Below, in pieces: positions 1-6,640 of a stretch of 17,927 nt of DNA. The notes under the pieces were generated by a model. The model did not search any database and was not told the DNA's origin. It saw nothing but the letters and a program-made list of their open reading frames with translations. The DNA comes from Clostridiales bacterium (GTDB lineage Bacteria; Bacillota; Clostridia; Lachnospirales; UBA12420): positions 1 through 17,927 of the forward strand of contig DMOI01000059.1 in assembly GCA_003452395.1 (NCBI GenBank). Direction: 5' to 3'. The first letter of the stretch is position 1, and each line of letters begins with the position of its first letter. The position numbers were made by a program, and so were the translations under genes.

Positions 1-1095
1 GGAACACCAGGAGCATTCGCAGGAAGTGGGGCAGTATACACACTAAACGTCATAGATGGGGTATCAGGACAAACACAAACAGTGAATGTACCAGATGGAG
101 CAGCGATAGCCACAATAGGAGGACTAGCAAGTACAGCCGACAGCAAAGAAATAGTACTAGCAAAGACAGGAGCAGACCTAGTAGTAGGAAACTACATCAA
201 GTTTGGAAGCTACACAGCAGAAAACAGCACAACCCATGCCATAACAAATACTCCAATAATATGGAGAGTAATAAACAAAACAGACATAAACAGTGATGGA
301 ACACAAGACCTGATGCTGCTGAGCGATAGGATAATAACAATGAAACCATACGATGCACTAGATGCAGCAGAAGCAGACGCAAACAGGAAACTAAACGGAA
401 GTAATAGTTGGCTCAAAAGTAACATAAGAGAATGGCTAAATAGCACAGCGGGAGCAAATAGTGTAGCATATAGCACACAAAAACCAGACGCAGCACATGT
501 ATGGGTAAGTGGAACAGCAGTAAACCCATATAGTGCAGAAGCAGGGTTCCTAAACACAAATAACTTTACAGCAACAGAGACAGGAAAAATATTATCAGTA
601 CCAAACAAAAGCATAATAGATTTTAATACAGATGCACCAGCAGATGGAGGAAGTGTAGAACATGGATATGTAACTACAGGAGTAGATGAATCGGTAGCAG
701 CAGGAACAAACTATACAACAGCATACTATAAAAACACAACAGACAAAGTATTCCTACCAAGTCTAGGAGAACTAGCAACATATGTAGATGGAGAGACAAG
801 TCTAGGAACAGATTACCAAATAGGGTATACAACGCAGCAAGCGAGAGACCAAAGTAACTATGAAAGTGATCCAGCAAATGATACAACAGCATGGTACTAC
901 TGGACGAGGGACGCATATACAGCCGGCTCGTACGACGTTCGGGACGTGCGCCCGGATGGCGCGGTGGATGCCGGCAGCGCCTTTGTCGGGTACCACGGAG
1001 TTCGCCCAGCTTTGTACTTAAGCGAGTCGAGTATGACGTTAGATGGAGCGAGCGGGCTCAGTGCGGAGAACGCAATGACGATAACGTGGAACTAA
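1..1095 (+). CDS. DUF6273-domain surface-type protein, 5' partial; candidate DGR target
   Basis: The frame is open from base 1 to the TAA at 1093-1095, so the gene starts before the window; the GTG at 82 is an internal codon. The start of the fragment (NVIDGVSGQTQTVNVPDG) resembles a linker or repeat of an exported adhesin-like protein. From about residue 60 of the fragment it follows the DUF6273 pattern: VGNYIKFGSY, PIIWRVI, LMLLSDRI, IREWLNS, FLNTNNF, DKVFLPSLGEL, and a C-terminal block running from WYYWTRD to GVRPALYL. DUF6273 belongs with the formylglycine-generating-enzyme/C-type-lectin-like folds, which also serve as targets of DGRs. Composition is odd: 27 of the first 40 codons end in A, whereas 28 of the 40 codons at 901-1020 end in G or C. 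The domain call is by motif recognition. Ligand and export route are unknown because the N-terminus is missing. Confidence 0.8.
   Translation, partial: GTPGAFAGSGAVYTLNVIDGVSGQTQTVNVPDGAAIATIGGLASTADSKEIVLAKTGADLVVGNYIKFGSYTAENSTTHAITNTPIIWRVINKTDINSDGTQDLMLLSDRIITMKPYDALDAAEADANRKLNGSNSWLKSNIREWLNSTAGANSVAYSTQKPDAAHVWVSGTAVNPYSAEAGFLNTNNFTATETGKILSVPNKSIIDFNTDAPADGGSVEHGYVTTGVDESVAAGTNYTTAYYKNTTDKVFLPSLGELATYVDGETSLGTDYQIGYTTQQARDQSNYESDPANDTTAWYYWTRDAYTAGSYDVRDVRPDGAVDAGSAFVGYHGVRPALYLSESSMTLDGASGLSAENAMTITWN
892..1020 (+). other. Candidate DGR variable region (VR)
   Basis: This is the 3' part of the DUF6273 gene and encodes WYYWTRD through GVRPALYL. Composition jumps to GC-rich at about 892-903. 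Many codons are NNC (gac 910, gcc 922, ggc 925, tac 931, gac 934, gac 943, gcc 970, ggc 973, agc 976, gtc 985, tac 991, cac 994). Between them are conserved-looking codons (gtt cgg, gtg cgc ccg gat ggc, gga gtt cgc cca). That is the pattern left when AAC codons of a template repeat are randomised at adenines. The layout (variable residues around xVRxVxPDGxVxxxxxxxGxxGVRPAL at the C-terminus) matches known firmicute DGR targets. No template repeat, Avd or reverse transcriptase is in the window, so this remains a hypothesis. Confidence 0.5.
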
Positions 1096-1160
1096 AGGCG
1101 TGGGAGCGATGTAGATAAGCACAAGCCGTGGAATAAGCGGTGTACACGATAACGAGCTTC

Positions 1161-1193
1161 AAATATAAAAGCCCTCGACGGGCTTTTATATTT
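1161..1193 (+). terminator. 14-bp hairpin after the DUF6273 gene
   Basis: Perfect inverted repeat AAATATAAAAGCCC / GGGCTTTTATATTT with the 5-nt loop TCGAC, 65 bases after the stop codon. The AT-rich base on both sides would let it terminate transcription in either direction. In some DGRs a hairpin just after the variable region is needed for efficient homing, so it may have a second role here. Confidence 0.7.
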
Positions 1194-1303
1194 GGTATAA
1201 GTTTTATTTTGGGGAGCAGATTGTGTGAGGGAGATACTTTTTTAATATTTGCGCCGTAAGGCGCCGAATTTTGGTAGAATAGAAAATCAAACCTTCAAAC
1301 CCC

Positions 1304-1482
1304 TTTAAATCACCACGGGGTCGGTTCCTTCTTTTTAGGAACTGTCCCCGTAGAAAAAACAAAAACAGAATGATACATTAACTTATCCAAGTAATAGGGT
1401 ATTACACTATAAAGCTACTAATTCCAAATAAAATAATAGGGACAGTTCCTAAAAAGAAGGAACCGACCCTGAAAGATTTAAA
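1304..1482. repeat. MITE/REP-like palindromic element, paired 31-bp inverted repeats
   Basis: Arm 1 (1318-1348, beginning GGGTCGGTTCCTTC) is the exact reverse complement of arm 2 (1439-1469, ending GGAACCGACCC), 31 of 31 bases. Weaker symmetry extends outward to TTTAAATC (1304-1311) and GATTTAAA (1475-1482). Each arm also folds on itself (GTTCCT / AGGAAC around a T-rich loop, with outer GGGG / CCCC). The 90-base interior shows no ORF. Similar GGTTCC...GGAAC...CCCC palindromes are common intergenic repeats in Clostridia, probably moved by transposases encoded elsewhere. No transposase is present in the window. Confidence 0.75.
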
Positions 1483-1550
1483 ACGGGACATCCAAATTTA
1501 AAACACCCAGAATAATAAAAAAAATAATAGAAAGAGAGGAGACGATACGA

Positions 1551-1814
1551 ATGGCATATGAAACACTCGAAAAAATAAGCGAAGACGAAAAGGAAAGAGA
1601 CAAATACCTAAGAAGAGAAATGTGGCTACACGATGAGGCTATGTGGAAAGGGGAAAGACGAAGACTAGAAGAAAAGTCGAAAAGAGAGGGAAGAGAAGAA
1701 GGAATAAAAGAAGGGATGGAGAAAGGAATAGAGAAAGGAATAGCGGTTGTTTTTTGCATTTTCGAGATAATATTGTATATCTCTCAAAAAATAGAAAAAG
1801 TTATAGAAATTTAA
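1551..1814 (+). pseudogene. Orphan C-terminal fragment of an Rpn-family (PD-(D/E)XK) nuclease
   Basis: This 87-residue ORF begins MAYETLEKISEDEKERDKYL. It then has the REMWLHDEAM segment and a charged EGREEGIKEGMEKGIEKGI run, the hallmark C-terminus of Rpn recombination-promoting nuclease/putative transposase proteins. The PD-(D/E)XK catalytic domain (normally about 200 residues before this part) is absent; the frame upstream closes at a TAA at 1479-1481. An AGAGGAG element about 10 nt before ATG 1551 could drive translation. From about 1744 the codons turn abruptly T-rich and encode a hydrophobic tail (VVFCIFEIILYI) unlike the family, which suggests a junction or decay. It may be a dead remnant, or a stand-alone small Rpn protein like the C-terminal RpnS isoforms that restrain the full-length nuclease. 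Confidence 0.6.
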
Positions 1815-1903
1815 AAATAGTTTATTGACAAATGTTGTATATTGTTATAACAGTATTTAATGCATATTCATTTAGGTAAGCATCGTAAAAATTTTTTCAT
1901 TAT

Positions 1904-1959
1904 ATTGACTAATTTTAACATTGACTAATTGCAATATGGCGGGACACAAAGCACCCGCC
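1904..1959. repeat. Short direct repeat plus hairpin in a gene-free stretch
   Basis: ATTGACTAATT occurs at 1904-1914 and again at 1920-1930 (16-bp period). A hairpin follows (GGCGGG 1938-1943, CCCGCC 1954-1959). No T-run follows the hairpin, so it is not a typical terminator. I see no gene between 1815 and 2109. The role is unknown. Confidence 0.4.
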
Positions 1960-2016
1960 CTACATGTAAACAAATACGAACTGTAACCATCAAGAGCTGA
2001 GACCTTAATATTTTTA

Positions 2017-2045
2017 TTGATTTAATATAAAAATTGTGTTATAAT
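2017..2045 (+). promoter_or_regulatory. Sigma-A promoter for the Cu_amine_oxidN1 protein gene
   Basis: TTGATT (2017-2022), a 17-bp spacer and a perfect TATAAT (2040-2045) with an extended TG at 2037-2038. It lies 64 bases before the start codon of the gene at 2110. This is a strong consensus match. Confidence 0.75.
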
Positions 2046-2109
2046 TTCAAAGTAATAAGATTAAATTTAATTTTTATAAACTTATATACAAAAAGGAGAG
2101 ATTAAAAGT

Positions 2110-2955
2110 ATGAAAAAGGTAGTAATGACTTTATTAGTATTATTGTTTTTACCAATGGGTATGTTAAGTCATGCAGAGGGTAATATTAAGGTAATGCTCG
2201 ATGGCAATGAGATAGTGTTTGCAGATCAGGTGCCAGTAATAGTTAATGGCAGGACACTAGTACCGGCAAGAGCGGTATTCGAGGCATTAGGGCTTACTGT
2301 AAATTGGGAGGATGCAACACAAAAGGTAACCGGAGAAAAAGAAGGCAAAAAGATAGAACTATACATAAATAATACGGAAGCAGCTATAAATGGAGTAAGT
2401 GCCAAATTAGATGTGCCAGCACAAATAATAAATGGAAGAACAATGGTACCGATAAGATTTATAGCTGAAAGCTGCAATGCTGATGTAAATTGGGATGCTG
2501 CTAACAATACGGTTGAGATAAGTATTGATATAGCTAAAATAATGAGCAAGACAACTTTAGGGGGATTAAAGTATGGAATGAATTCTAATGAGGTTGTAAA
2601 ATTAATAGGAAATCCAGAAGAAAAATCGCAGGAATTCTATCAACAATATTCAGGACGTTATTATGAACAATGGATGTACGAGAATAAAGGTATTGAAATA
2701 TTAATGGTAAAGATAGATGCAGACACTAAGATTATTAATAAGATAACTATATCTGGACCATGCAATTTTGAAACTAATAAGGGTATAAAAATAGGAAGCA
2801 CTAAAGAAGAAGTTATAACTAAATATAAAAGTATAATTAATTCACAAGATAGTGCAGATGATTGGATTGTTGTGGGATCAGTATATGGAGGAGTAATGTT
2901 TGAAATAAAAGAAGGAAAGGTTTCAAAAATGTATATGGGTGCATCAGCCGAATAA
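2110..2955 (+). CDS. Secreted copper-amine-oxidase-N-like (Cu_amine_oxidN1) domain protein
   Basis: Predicted exported protein of 281 residues. Residues 1-22 form a signal peptide: a Lys pair, a hydrophobic core and a likely SHA cleavage site. Residues ~25-140 carry the two-repeat Cu_amine_oxidN1 pattern: NGRTLVPARAVFEALG (47-62) then VNWED, and NGRTMVPIRFIAE (108-120) then VNWDA. Despite its name the domain is common in clostridial cell-surface proteins and is not evidence of copper binding. Residues ~150-281 form a second region with two similar starts, LKYGMNSNEVVKLIGNP and IKIGSTKEEVITKYK, reminiscent of BamE/SmpA-like or BLIP-type repeats, but I cannot assign a family. The start is set by AAGGAG at 2093-2098, 11 nt before ATG. 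The gene has its own promoter, and I see no clear terminator after it. Function is unknown, probably envelope-associated. Confidence 0.8.
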   Translation: MKKVVMTLLVLLFLPMGMLSHAEGNIKVMLDGNEIVFADQVPVIVNGRTLVPARAVFEALGLTVNWEDATQKVTGEKEGKKIELYINNTEAAINGVSAKLDVPAQIINGRTMVPIRFIAESCNADVNWDAANNTVEISIDIAKIMSKTTLGGLKYGMNSNEVVKLIGNPEEKSQEFYQQYSGRYYEQWMYENKGIEILMVKIDADTKIINKITISGPCNFETNKGIKIGSTKEEVITKYKSIINSQDSADDWIVVGSVYGGVMFEIKEGKVSKMYMGASAE

Positions 2956-3083
2956 ATACATGACTAATATAATTCAAATATTTACTCTTAAAAAGCTTGT
3001 ATAAAATGATATAACAGTATCTTTTTATAGCATGGATATAGATGGATTATATATAAAAGTTTAATGTATTTTCCAAAAACTAG

Positions 3084-3113
3084 TTGACAACAAGCCCTTT
3101 TTTATGGTAAAAT
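3084..3113 (+). promoter_or_regulatory. Sigma-A promoter of rpsB-tsf
   Basis: Consensus TTGACA (3084-3089), an 18-bp spacer and TAAAAT (3108-3113), about 110 bases before rpsB. This suits a highly expressed translation operon and implies a leader of about 100 nt. Confidence 0.8.
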
Positions 3114-3124
3114 ACTTACGTTAA

Positions 3125-3225
3125 CATCAAACACATGTTTTGATATTTTGAGAGGGTGCCAATAGTTTGGTTTCTCGAGATGATGAAGGACATGGAAGAA
3201 TATAAAAAACCAGGAGGGCAAAAAA
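3125..3225 (+). promoter_or_regulatory. Structured rpsB 5' leader
   Basis: About 100 nt of transcribed leader containing two small hairpins: ATCAAA/TTTGAT near 3126-3144, and GAGA 3150-3153 / TCTC 3173-3176 enclosing CCAA 3159-3162 / TTGG 3167-3170. It ends in the strong ribosome binding site AGGAGGG (3212-3218). Ribosomal protein S2 is known to control its own operon in several bacteria, so this leader may be the target. The sequence itself shows only the structure. Confidence 0.35.
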
Positions 3226-3990
3226 ATGTCAGTAATTTCAATGAAAAGCTTATTAGAAGCAGGTGTTCATTTTGGACATCAAACAAGAAGATGGAATCCT
3301 AAGATGGCTGAGTACATCTTTACATCAAGAAATGGTATATACATTATCGACTTACAAAAATCATCAAAAAAGATTGATAATGCTTATGCTTTTATCAAAA
3401 AAACAGTAGAAAAAGGTGGAACAGTTCTTTTTATAGGAACTAAGAAACAAGCACAAGATGCTGTTAAAGAAGCAGCTGAAAAATCAGAAATGTTTCATGT
3501 AACTAACAGATGGTTAGGTGGAATGCTTACTAACTTTAAAACAATAAAGACAAGAATTAAAAAGTTAAAAGATCTTGAAAAAATGGAAGCAGACGGAACA
3601 TTTGAGGTTCTTCCTAAAAAAGAAGTTATAAAACTTAAAAAAGAAATGGAACTATTAGAAAAGAACATAGGTGGTATAAAAGAAATGAAAAAACTACCAA
3701 GCGTGTTATTTATAGTGGATCCTAAAAAGGAAAGAACAGCAATTCTTGAAGCGAGAGCTCTCGATATACCTACAGTAGGTATTGTTGACACAAACTGTGA
3801 CCCAGATGATGTTGACTATGTAATACCAGGAAACGATGACGCTATAAGAGCGGTTAAGCTTATTGTTGATAAAATGGCTTCTGCTGCAATAGAGGGAAGA
3901 ATGATGTGTAAGGATGAGAATAATGCGAATGGGGAAAACTCAGAAGAAGAATTTTCATTTGACGAAGAAATAGAAGAAACAGTAAGATAA
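3226..3990 (+). CDS. rpsB: 30S ribosomal protein S2
   Basis: Ribosomal protein S2 of the small subunit, which binds late on the solvent side between head and body and helps place S1/mRNA. The 254-residue protein has the family signatures throughout: MKSLLEAGVHFGHQTRRWNPKM at the N-terminus, FTSRNGIYIIDLQ, VLFIGTKKQAQ, NRWLGGMLTNFKTI, PSVLFIVDPKKERTAILEA and IPTVGIVDTNCDPDDVDYVIPGNDDAIRA. The acidic C-terminal tail (NSEEEFSFDEEIEET) is usual for clostridial S2. ATG 3226 follows AGGAGGG by 7 nt. It is the first gene of an operon with tsf, separated by 109 bases that hold an attenuator-like hairpin. Confidence 0.98.
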   Translation: MSVISMKSLLEAGVHFGHQTRRWNPKMAEYIFTSRNGIYIIDLQKSSKKIDNAYAFIKKTVEKGGTVLFIGTKKQAQDAVKEAAEKSEMFHVTNRWLGGMLTNFKTIKTRIKKLKDLEKMEADGTFEVLPKKEVIKLKKEMELLEKNIGGIKEMKKLPSVLFIVDPKKERTAILEARALDIPTVGIVDTNCDPDDVDYVIPGNDDAIRAVKLIVDKMASAAIEGRMMCKDENNANGENSEEEFSFDEEIEETVR

Positions 3991-4026
3991 TAAATTAAAG
4001 GTTAATATTAAAATATATATAAGCTT

Positions 4027-4083
4027 GTATGGACAGTTTTTACCTTAGTGGTGATATTCTGTCCGTACCTTTTATTTTTATTA
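4027..4083 (+). terminator. Attenuator-like hairpin between rpsB and tsf
   Basis: GTATGGACAG (4027-4036) pairs with CTGTCCGTAC (4059-4068) over 10 bp with one G-U pair. It is followed by CTTTTATTTTTATT. This is a plausible partial terminator that would set the S2 to EF-Ts ratio, as described for rpsB-tsf in other bacteria. Read-through must feed tsf, since I see no separate promoter. Confidence 0.65.
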
Positions 4084-4099
4084 TACAGGAGGGGTATTA

Positions 4100-5020
4100 A
4101 TGGATGTTTCAACAAGTGAGATAAAAGAACTAAGAGAGAGAACAAGTGCAGGTATGATGGATTGCAAGAAGGCTCTAATGGAAACTGGCGCAGATATGGA
4201 AAAAGCTATAGAATGGTTAAGAGAAAAAGGATTATCTAAAGCTGCAAAAAAAGCAGGACGTATAGCAGCAGAAGGTATGGTAGAAGTTTGTATAACTGAC
4301 AAAATTGCAGCTATGGTAGAAGTAAATAGTGAAACAGATTTTGTTTCTAAGAATGAAGATTTTAGATCTTATGTTAAAGATGTAGCTGAACAAGTTGCAA
4401 AAACAGAAGCAAATGCTACAGAAGAGTTGTTAAATGAAAAATGGTTGAAAGATAATAATAAAACGGTTAATGATGTGTTAACTGAAAAAATAGCTACAAT
4501 AGGTGAAAATCTGAGTATTAGAAGATTTAAGAAACTAAATACTACTGATGGAGTAGTTGTTCCGTATATACATGGTGCAGGAAAAATAGGTGTTTTTGTA
4601 AAACTTAATACTACTAATAACTCTGATGCAGTTATAGAAGCAGGAAAAAACATAGCAATGCAAGTAGCAGCTATAAATCCTTTATACCTATCTTCTAGTG
4701 AAATACCAGCTGATTATGTAGAAAGCGAAAAAGCAATCCTTAGGGAGCAAGCTTTAAGCGAAGGTAAGCCAGCTGAAATAGTTGAAAAAATGATAGCAGG
4801 AAGATTAAATAAGCAATTACAAGAAGTTTGTCTTCTAGAACAAAATTATGTAAAAGACCCAGAAATAACAATAACAAAGTATTTAGAAGCGGTATCAAAG
4901 CAAGTTGGTACAGAAGTAAAAGTTACATCATTTGTTAGATTTGAAACAGGTGAAGGTATACAAAAGAAAGAAGAAAATTTTGCTGATGAAGTTGCAAAAC
5001 AAGTAGAGAGTATGAAATAA
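4100..5020 (+). CDS. tsf: Translation elongation factor Ts
   Basis: EF-Ts is the cytosolic guanine nucleotide exchange factor that releases GDP from EF-Tu. The 306-residue protein shows the N-terminal UBA-like module (IKELRERTSAGMMDCKKAL, residues 8-26), KGLSKAAKKAGRIAAEG, and the TDFV motif (79-82, in VEVNSETDFVSKNEDF) that contacts EF-Tu. It also has the two core subdomains, including GVVVPYIHGAGKIGVFVKL and NIAMQVAAINPLYL. ATG 4100 follows AGGAGGGG (4087-4094). It is the second gene of rpsB-tsf. In many bacteria pyrH and frr follow, but here the operon ends at a strong terminator and convergent genes begin. Confidence 0.98.
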   Translation: MDVSTSEIKELRERTSAGMMDCKKALMETGADMEKAIEWLREKGLSKAAKKAGRIAAEGMVEVCITDKIAAMVEVNSETDFVSKNEDFRSYVKDVAEQVAKTEANATEELLNEKWLKDNNKTVNDVLTEKIATIGENLSIRRFKKLNTTDGVVVPYIHGAGKIGVFVKLNTTNNSDAVIEAGKNIAMQVAAINPLYLSSSEIPADYVESEKAILREQALSEGKPAEIVEKMIAGRLNKQLQEVCLLEQNYVKDPEITITKYLEAVSKQVGTEVKVTSFVRFETGEGIQKKEENFADEVAKQVESMK

Positions 5021-5047
5021 AAAGTGTTTAATACGAGTTTAAAAAGG

Positions 5048-5098
5048 AAAAAGATTTGACTTGAATTTACTAATGTAAAGTTCAGGTCAAATCTTTTT
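5048..5098. terminator. Bidirectional terminator between tsf and the tlpA/resA-like gene
   Basis: An 18-bp stem with one G-T wobble (from AAAAAGATTTGAC to GTCAAATCTTTTT), extended by TTTAC/GTAAA around a TAAT loop. T-runs would follow on either strand because the stem base is A5/T5. It ends tsf from the left and the minus-strand thioredoxin gene from the right. Confidence 0.9.
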
Positions 5099-5134
5099 TT
5101 AATGAGCTTAATGATAAGCCATAGCAAGCTAGGA

Positions 5135-5719
5135 TTATTTATTATTCAAATTATCAATGTATGTTTTCATTTGGTCTTCGGTCATTGCGCCTATCCTTTT
5201 ATCTTGAATATTACCCTCTTTATCTATAAAATATGAAACAGGTATTGAAGTAATATTATATAACTCAGCTACACTTTGCTCTCTATCTAGCAAAACATTA
5301 AAACTATAGTTATTATTATTTATGAATTCATAGACTGTATTTTTATCTTCACCTAAATTTACAGTTATAATAGCCAAATCCTTATCTTTATACGCTTGAT
5401 ATATCTTTTCTATTTCGGGCATTTCAAGCCTACAGGGAGGACACCAGGTTGCCCAGAAATTTAAGAAAACATTTTTTTGACCTTTGTAGTCACTCAAAGA
5501 TACTTTGTTTCCGTTTAAATCTTCTAGTGTAAAATCGATAGCTTGAGTAGCTATTGATTTTTTTGTAGTAACTGGAGCTTCGTTATTAGAGGAAGTAGAG
5601 TTAGTAGACTCAACATTGGTAGGATTATTTGATTTATTTTCATTATAATTATTGGTAATATATATTGCTGTTGCGAGGAGCACTATAGCAAGGCTCCATA
5701 TAATAATACTTGTTTTCAT
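5135..5719 (-). CDS. Membrane-anchored TlpA/ResA-type thioredoxin
   Basis: Extracytoplasmic thiol-disulfide oxidoreductase of 194 residues. One N-terminal membrane anchor (about 5-22) is followed by a Ser/Asn/Thr-rich linker (25-50) and a thioredoxin fold of the AhpC-TSA/Redoxin type: IDFTLEDLNGNKVSLSDYKG, FLNFWATWCPPCRLEMPEI with active site W92-C93-P94-P95-C96, and cis-Pro160 in TSIPVSYFID. ResA/TlpA proteins keep thiols reduced outside the membrane, for example the haem-binding CXXCH of c-type cytochromes. Electrons come from CcdA, encoded 13 bases upstream. The start follows AAAGGAG with a 6-nt gap. No CXXCH cytochrome gene is in the window, so the client is unknown. Copper proteins are an alternative client given the next locus. 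Confidence 0.9.
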   Translation of the reverse strand: MKTSIIIWSLAIVLLATAIYITNNYNENKSNNPTNVESTNSTSSNNEAPVTTKKSIATQAIDFTLEDLNGNKVSLSDYKGQKNVFLNFWATWCPPCRLEMPEIEKIYQAYKDKDLAIITVNLGEDKNTVYEFINNNNYSFNVLLDREQSVAELYNITSIPVSYFIDKEGNIQDKRIGAMTEDQMKTYIDNLNNK

Positions 5720-5732
5720 ATATAACTCCTTT

Positions 5733-6440
5733 CTAATAAAAATTAATAAAATCTAAGTATCTACTTAAAATAGTCAGGTTATTAGTAAATACTAAAATTC
5801 CCATAGTTATAATCAAAAGACCACTTACAATAGAAACAATTGGCATAAACCTTGAAAATCTGGCAAAGTATTTTGAAAAATTGTTTATAGCTAAAGCTGT
5901 AAGCAAAAATGGTATTGCAAGACCCAGAGAATAGAAGAATAAAAGAGCAGTTCCTTTTTCTAGGGTATCCATGCTACCTGCATAAATCAGTATAGAGGAA
6001 AGTATAGGACCAATGCAAGGAGTCCAACCAGCAGCAAAAGCCATGCCAATTAATACAGAACTCAAATTTTTAGTAGTTGTATTTAATTTGATAAATCTCT
6101 TTTCTATATAAAGGGACTTGAATTTTAAAATTCCAATGGTGTGAAGTCCTAATAATATAATTATAATTCCTGCAACTTTTCTAAAGGTGAGCTGGTTATC
6201 GATAAAAAGTTTTCCAAGTGAGCTAATAGTTAATCCCATAATAAAGAAGATGATTGTAAAACCTAGTATAAATCCAAGGGATTTTCTAATGATTGTTAGT
6301 TTCTCTGGATATGTATTATTGTTTGATACGTTAGTACCAGTAAGGTAACTTATATATCCAGGTATAAGGGGTAATATGCATGGAGATAGGAAAGAAAGAA
6401 ATCCTGCAGAAAATGCAAGTAAAAATGATATGTCATCCAA
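5733..6440 (-). CDS. ccdA: CcdA-type transmembrane thiol-electron transporter
   Basis: CcdA/DsbD-beta family integral membrane protein of 235 residues. It carries electrons from cytosolic thioredoxin to external thioredoxin-like partners. Two signature cysteines are visible: C21 in LSFLSPCILPLIPGYISYL and C142 in AAGWTPCIGPILSSILIYAG, each at the start of a three-helix half. Six hydrophobic helices can be drawn, the usual CcdA number. The start is TTG at 6438-6440: GAGGTGA (6447-6453) lies 6 nt before it, and an in-frame TGA at 6447-6449 rules out any start further upstream. It precedes the tlpA/resA-like gene by 13 bases, so the two form an operon and almost certainly a redox relay. Confidence 0.93.
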   Translation of the reverse strand: MDDISFLLAFSAGFLSFLSPCILPLIPGYISYLTGTNVSNNNTYPEKLTIIRKSLGFILGFTIIFFIMGLTISSLGKLFIDNQLTFRKVAGIIIILLGLHTIGILKFKSLYIEKRFIKLNTTTKNLSSVLIGMAFAAGWTPCIGPILSSILIYAGSMDTLEKGTALLFFYSLGLAIPFLLTALAINNFSKYFARFSRFMPIVSIVSGLLIITMGILVFTNNLTILSRYLDFINFY

Positions 6441-6477
6441 TATACATCACCTCGATAGAGTAAATCTTCACAATAAT

Positions 6478-6506
6478 AGTATGCATTATTAAGAAGATTT
6501 TATCAA
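6478..6506 (-). promoter_or_regulatory. Putative promoter of ccdA-tlpA
   Basis: On the minus strand TTGATA (6501-6506) is followed after 17 bp by CATACT (6478-6483), a 4 of 6 match to the -10 consensus, about 40 bases before the ccdA start. Moderate match only. Confidence 0.4.
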
Positions 6507-6579
6507 TAATTATAGAGTATAAAATCCAAGAAATATTTATAAATTATCTAACTGTTGAAATTATATTATAGGAAATGAT

Positions 6580-6611
6580 TTAAATAAAAAACGACCAAAT
6601 TATTGGTCGTT
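6580..6611 (-). terminator. Terminator of the Cys-rich copper-protein gene
   Basis: AACGACCAA (6590-6598) / TTGGTCGTT (6603-6611) with an ATTA loop, read on the minus strand as a 9-bp stem followed by TTTTTATTTAAA. It separates the gene at 6641 from ccdA. Confidence 0.8.
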
Positions 6612-6640
6612 ATAGTAGCATGTAAGTAAATGTTAGTTAT

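Noticed and set aside
891..1118. 75-codon ORF in another frame across the candidate variable region
   Set aside because: It overlaps the clearly coding DUF6273 frame, has no ribosome binding site and comes from the GC-rich block by chance.
1938..1990. GGGACACAAAGC with neighbouring stem, resembling part of a c-di-GMP-I (GEMM) riboswitch; and GAGCTGAGACC, resembling part of a TPP riboswitch
   Set aside because: Only one short segment of each consensus is present. The partner helices and conserved loops are missing, and the GGCGGG/CCCGCC stem pairs in a way not found in GEMM.
2110..2955. Linking the copper-amine-oxidase-N-like protein to the copper locus
   Set aside because: The domain name is historical. 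The protein shows no metal-ligand motif and is separated from the locus by rpsB-tsf and a terminator.
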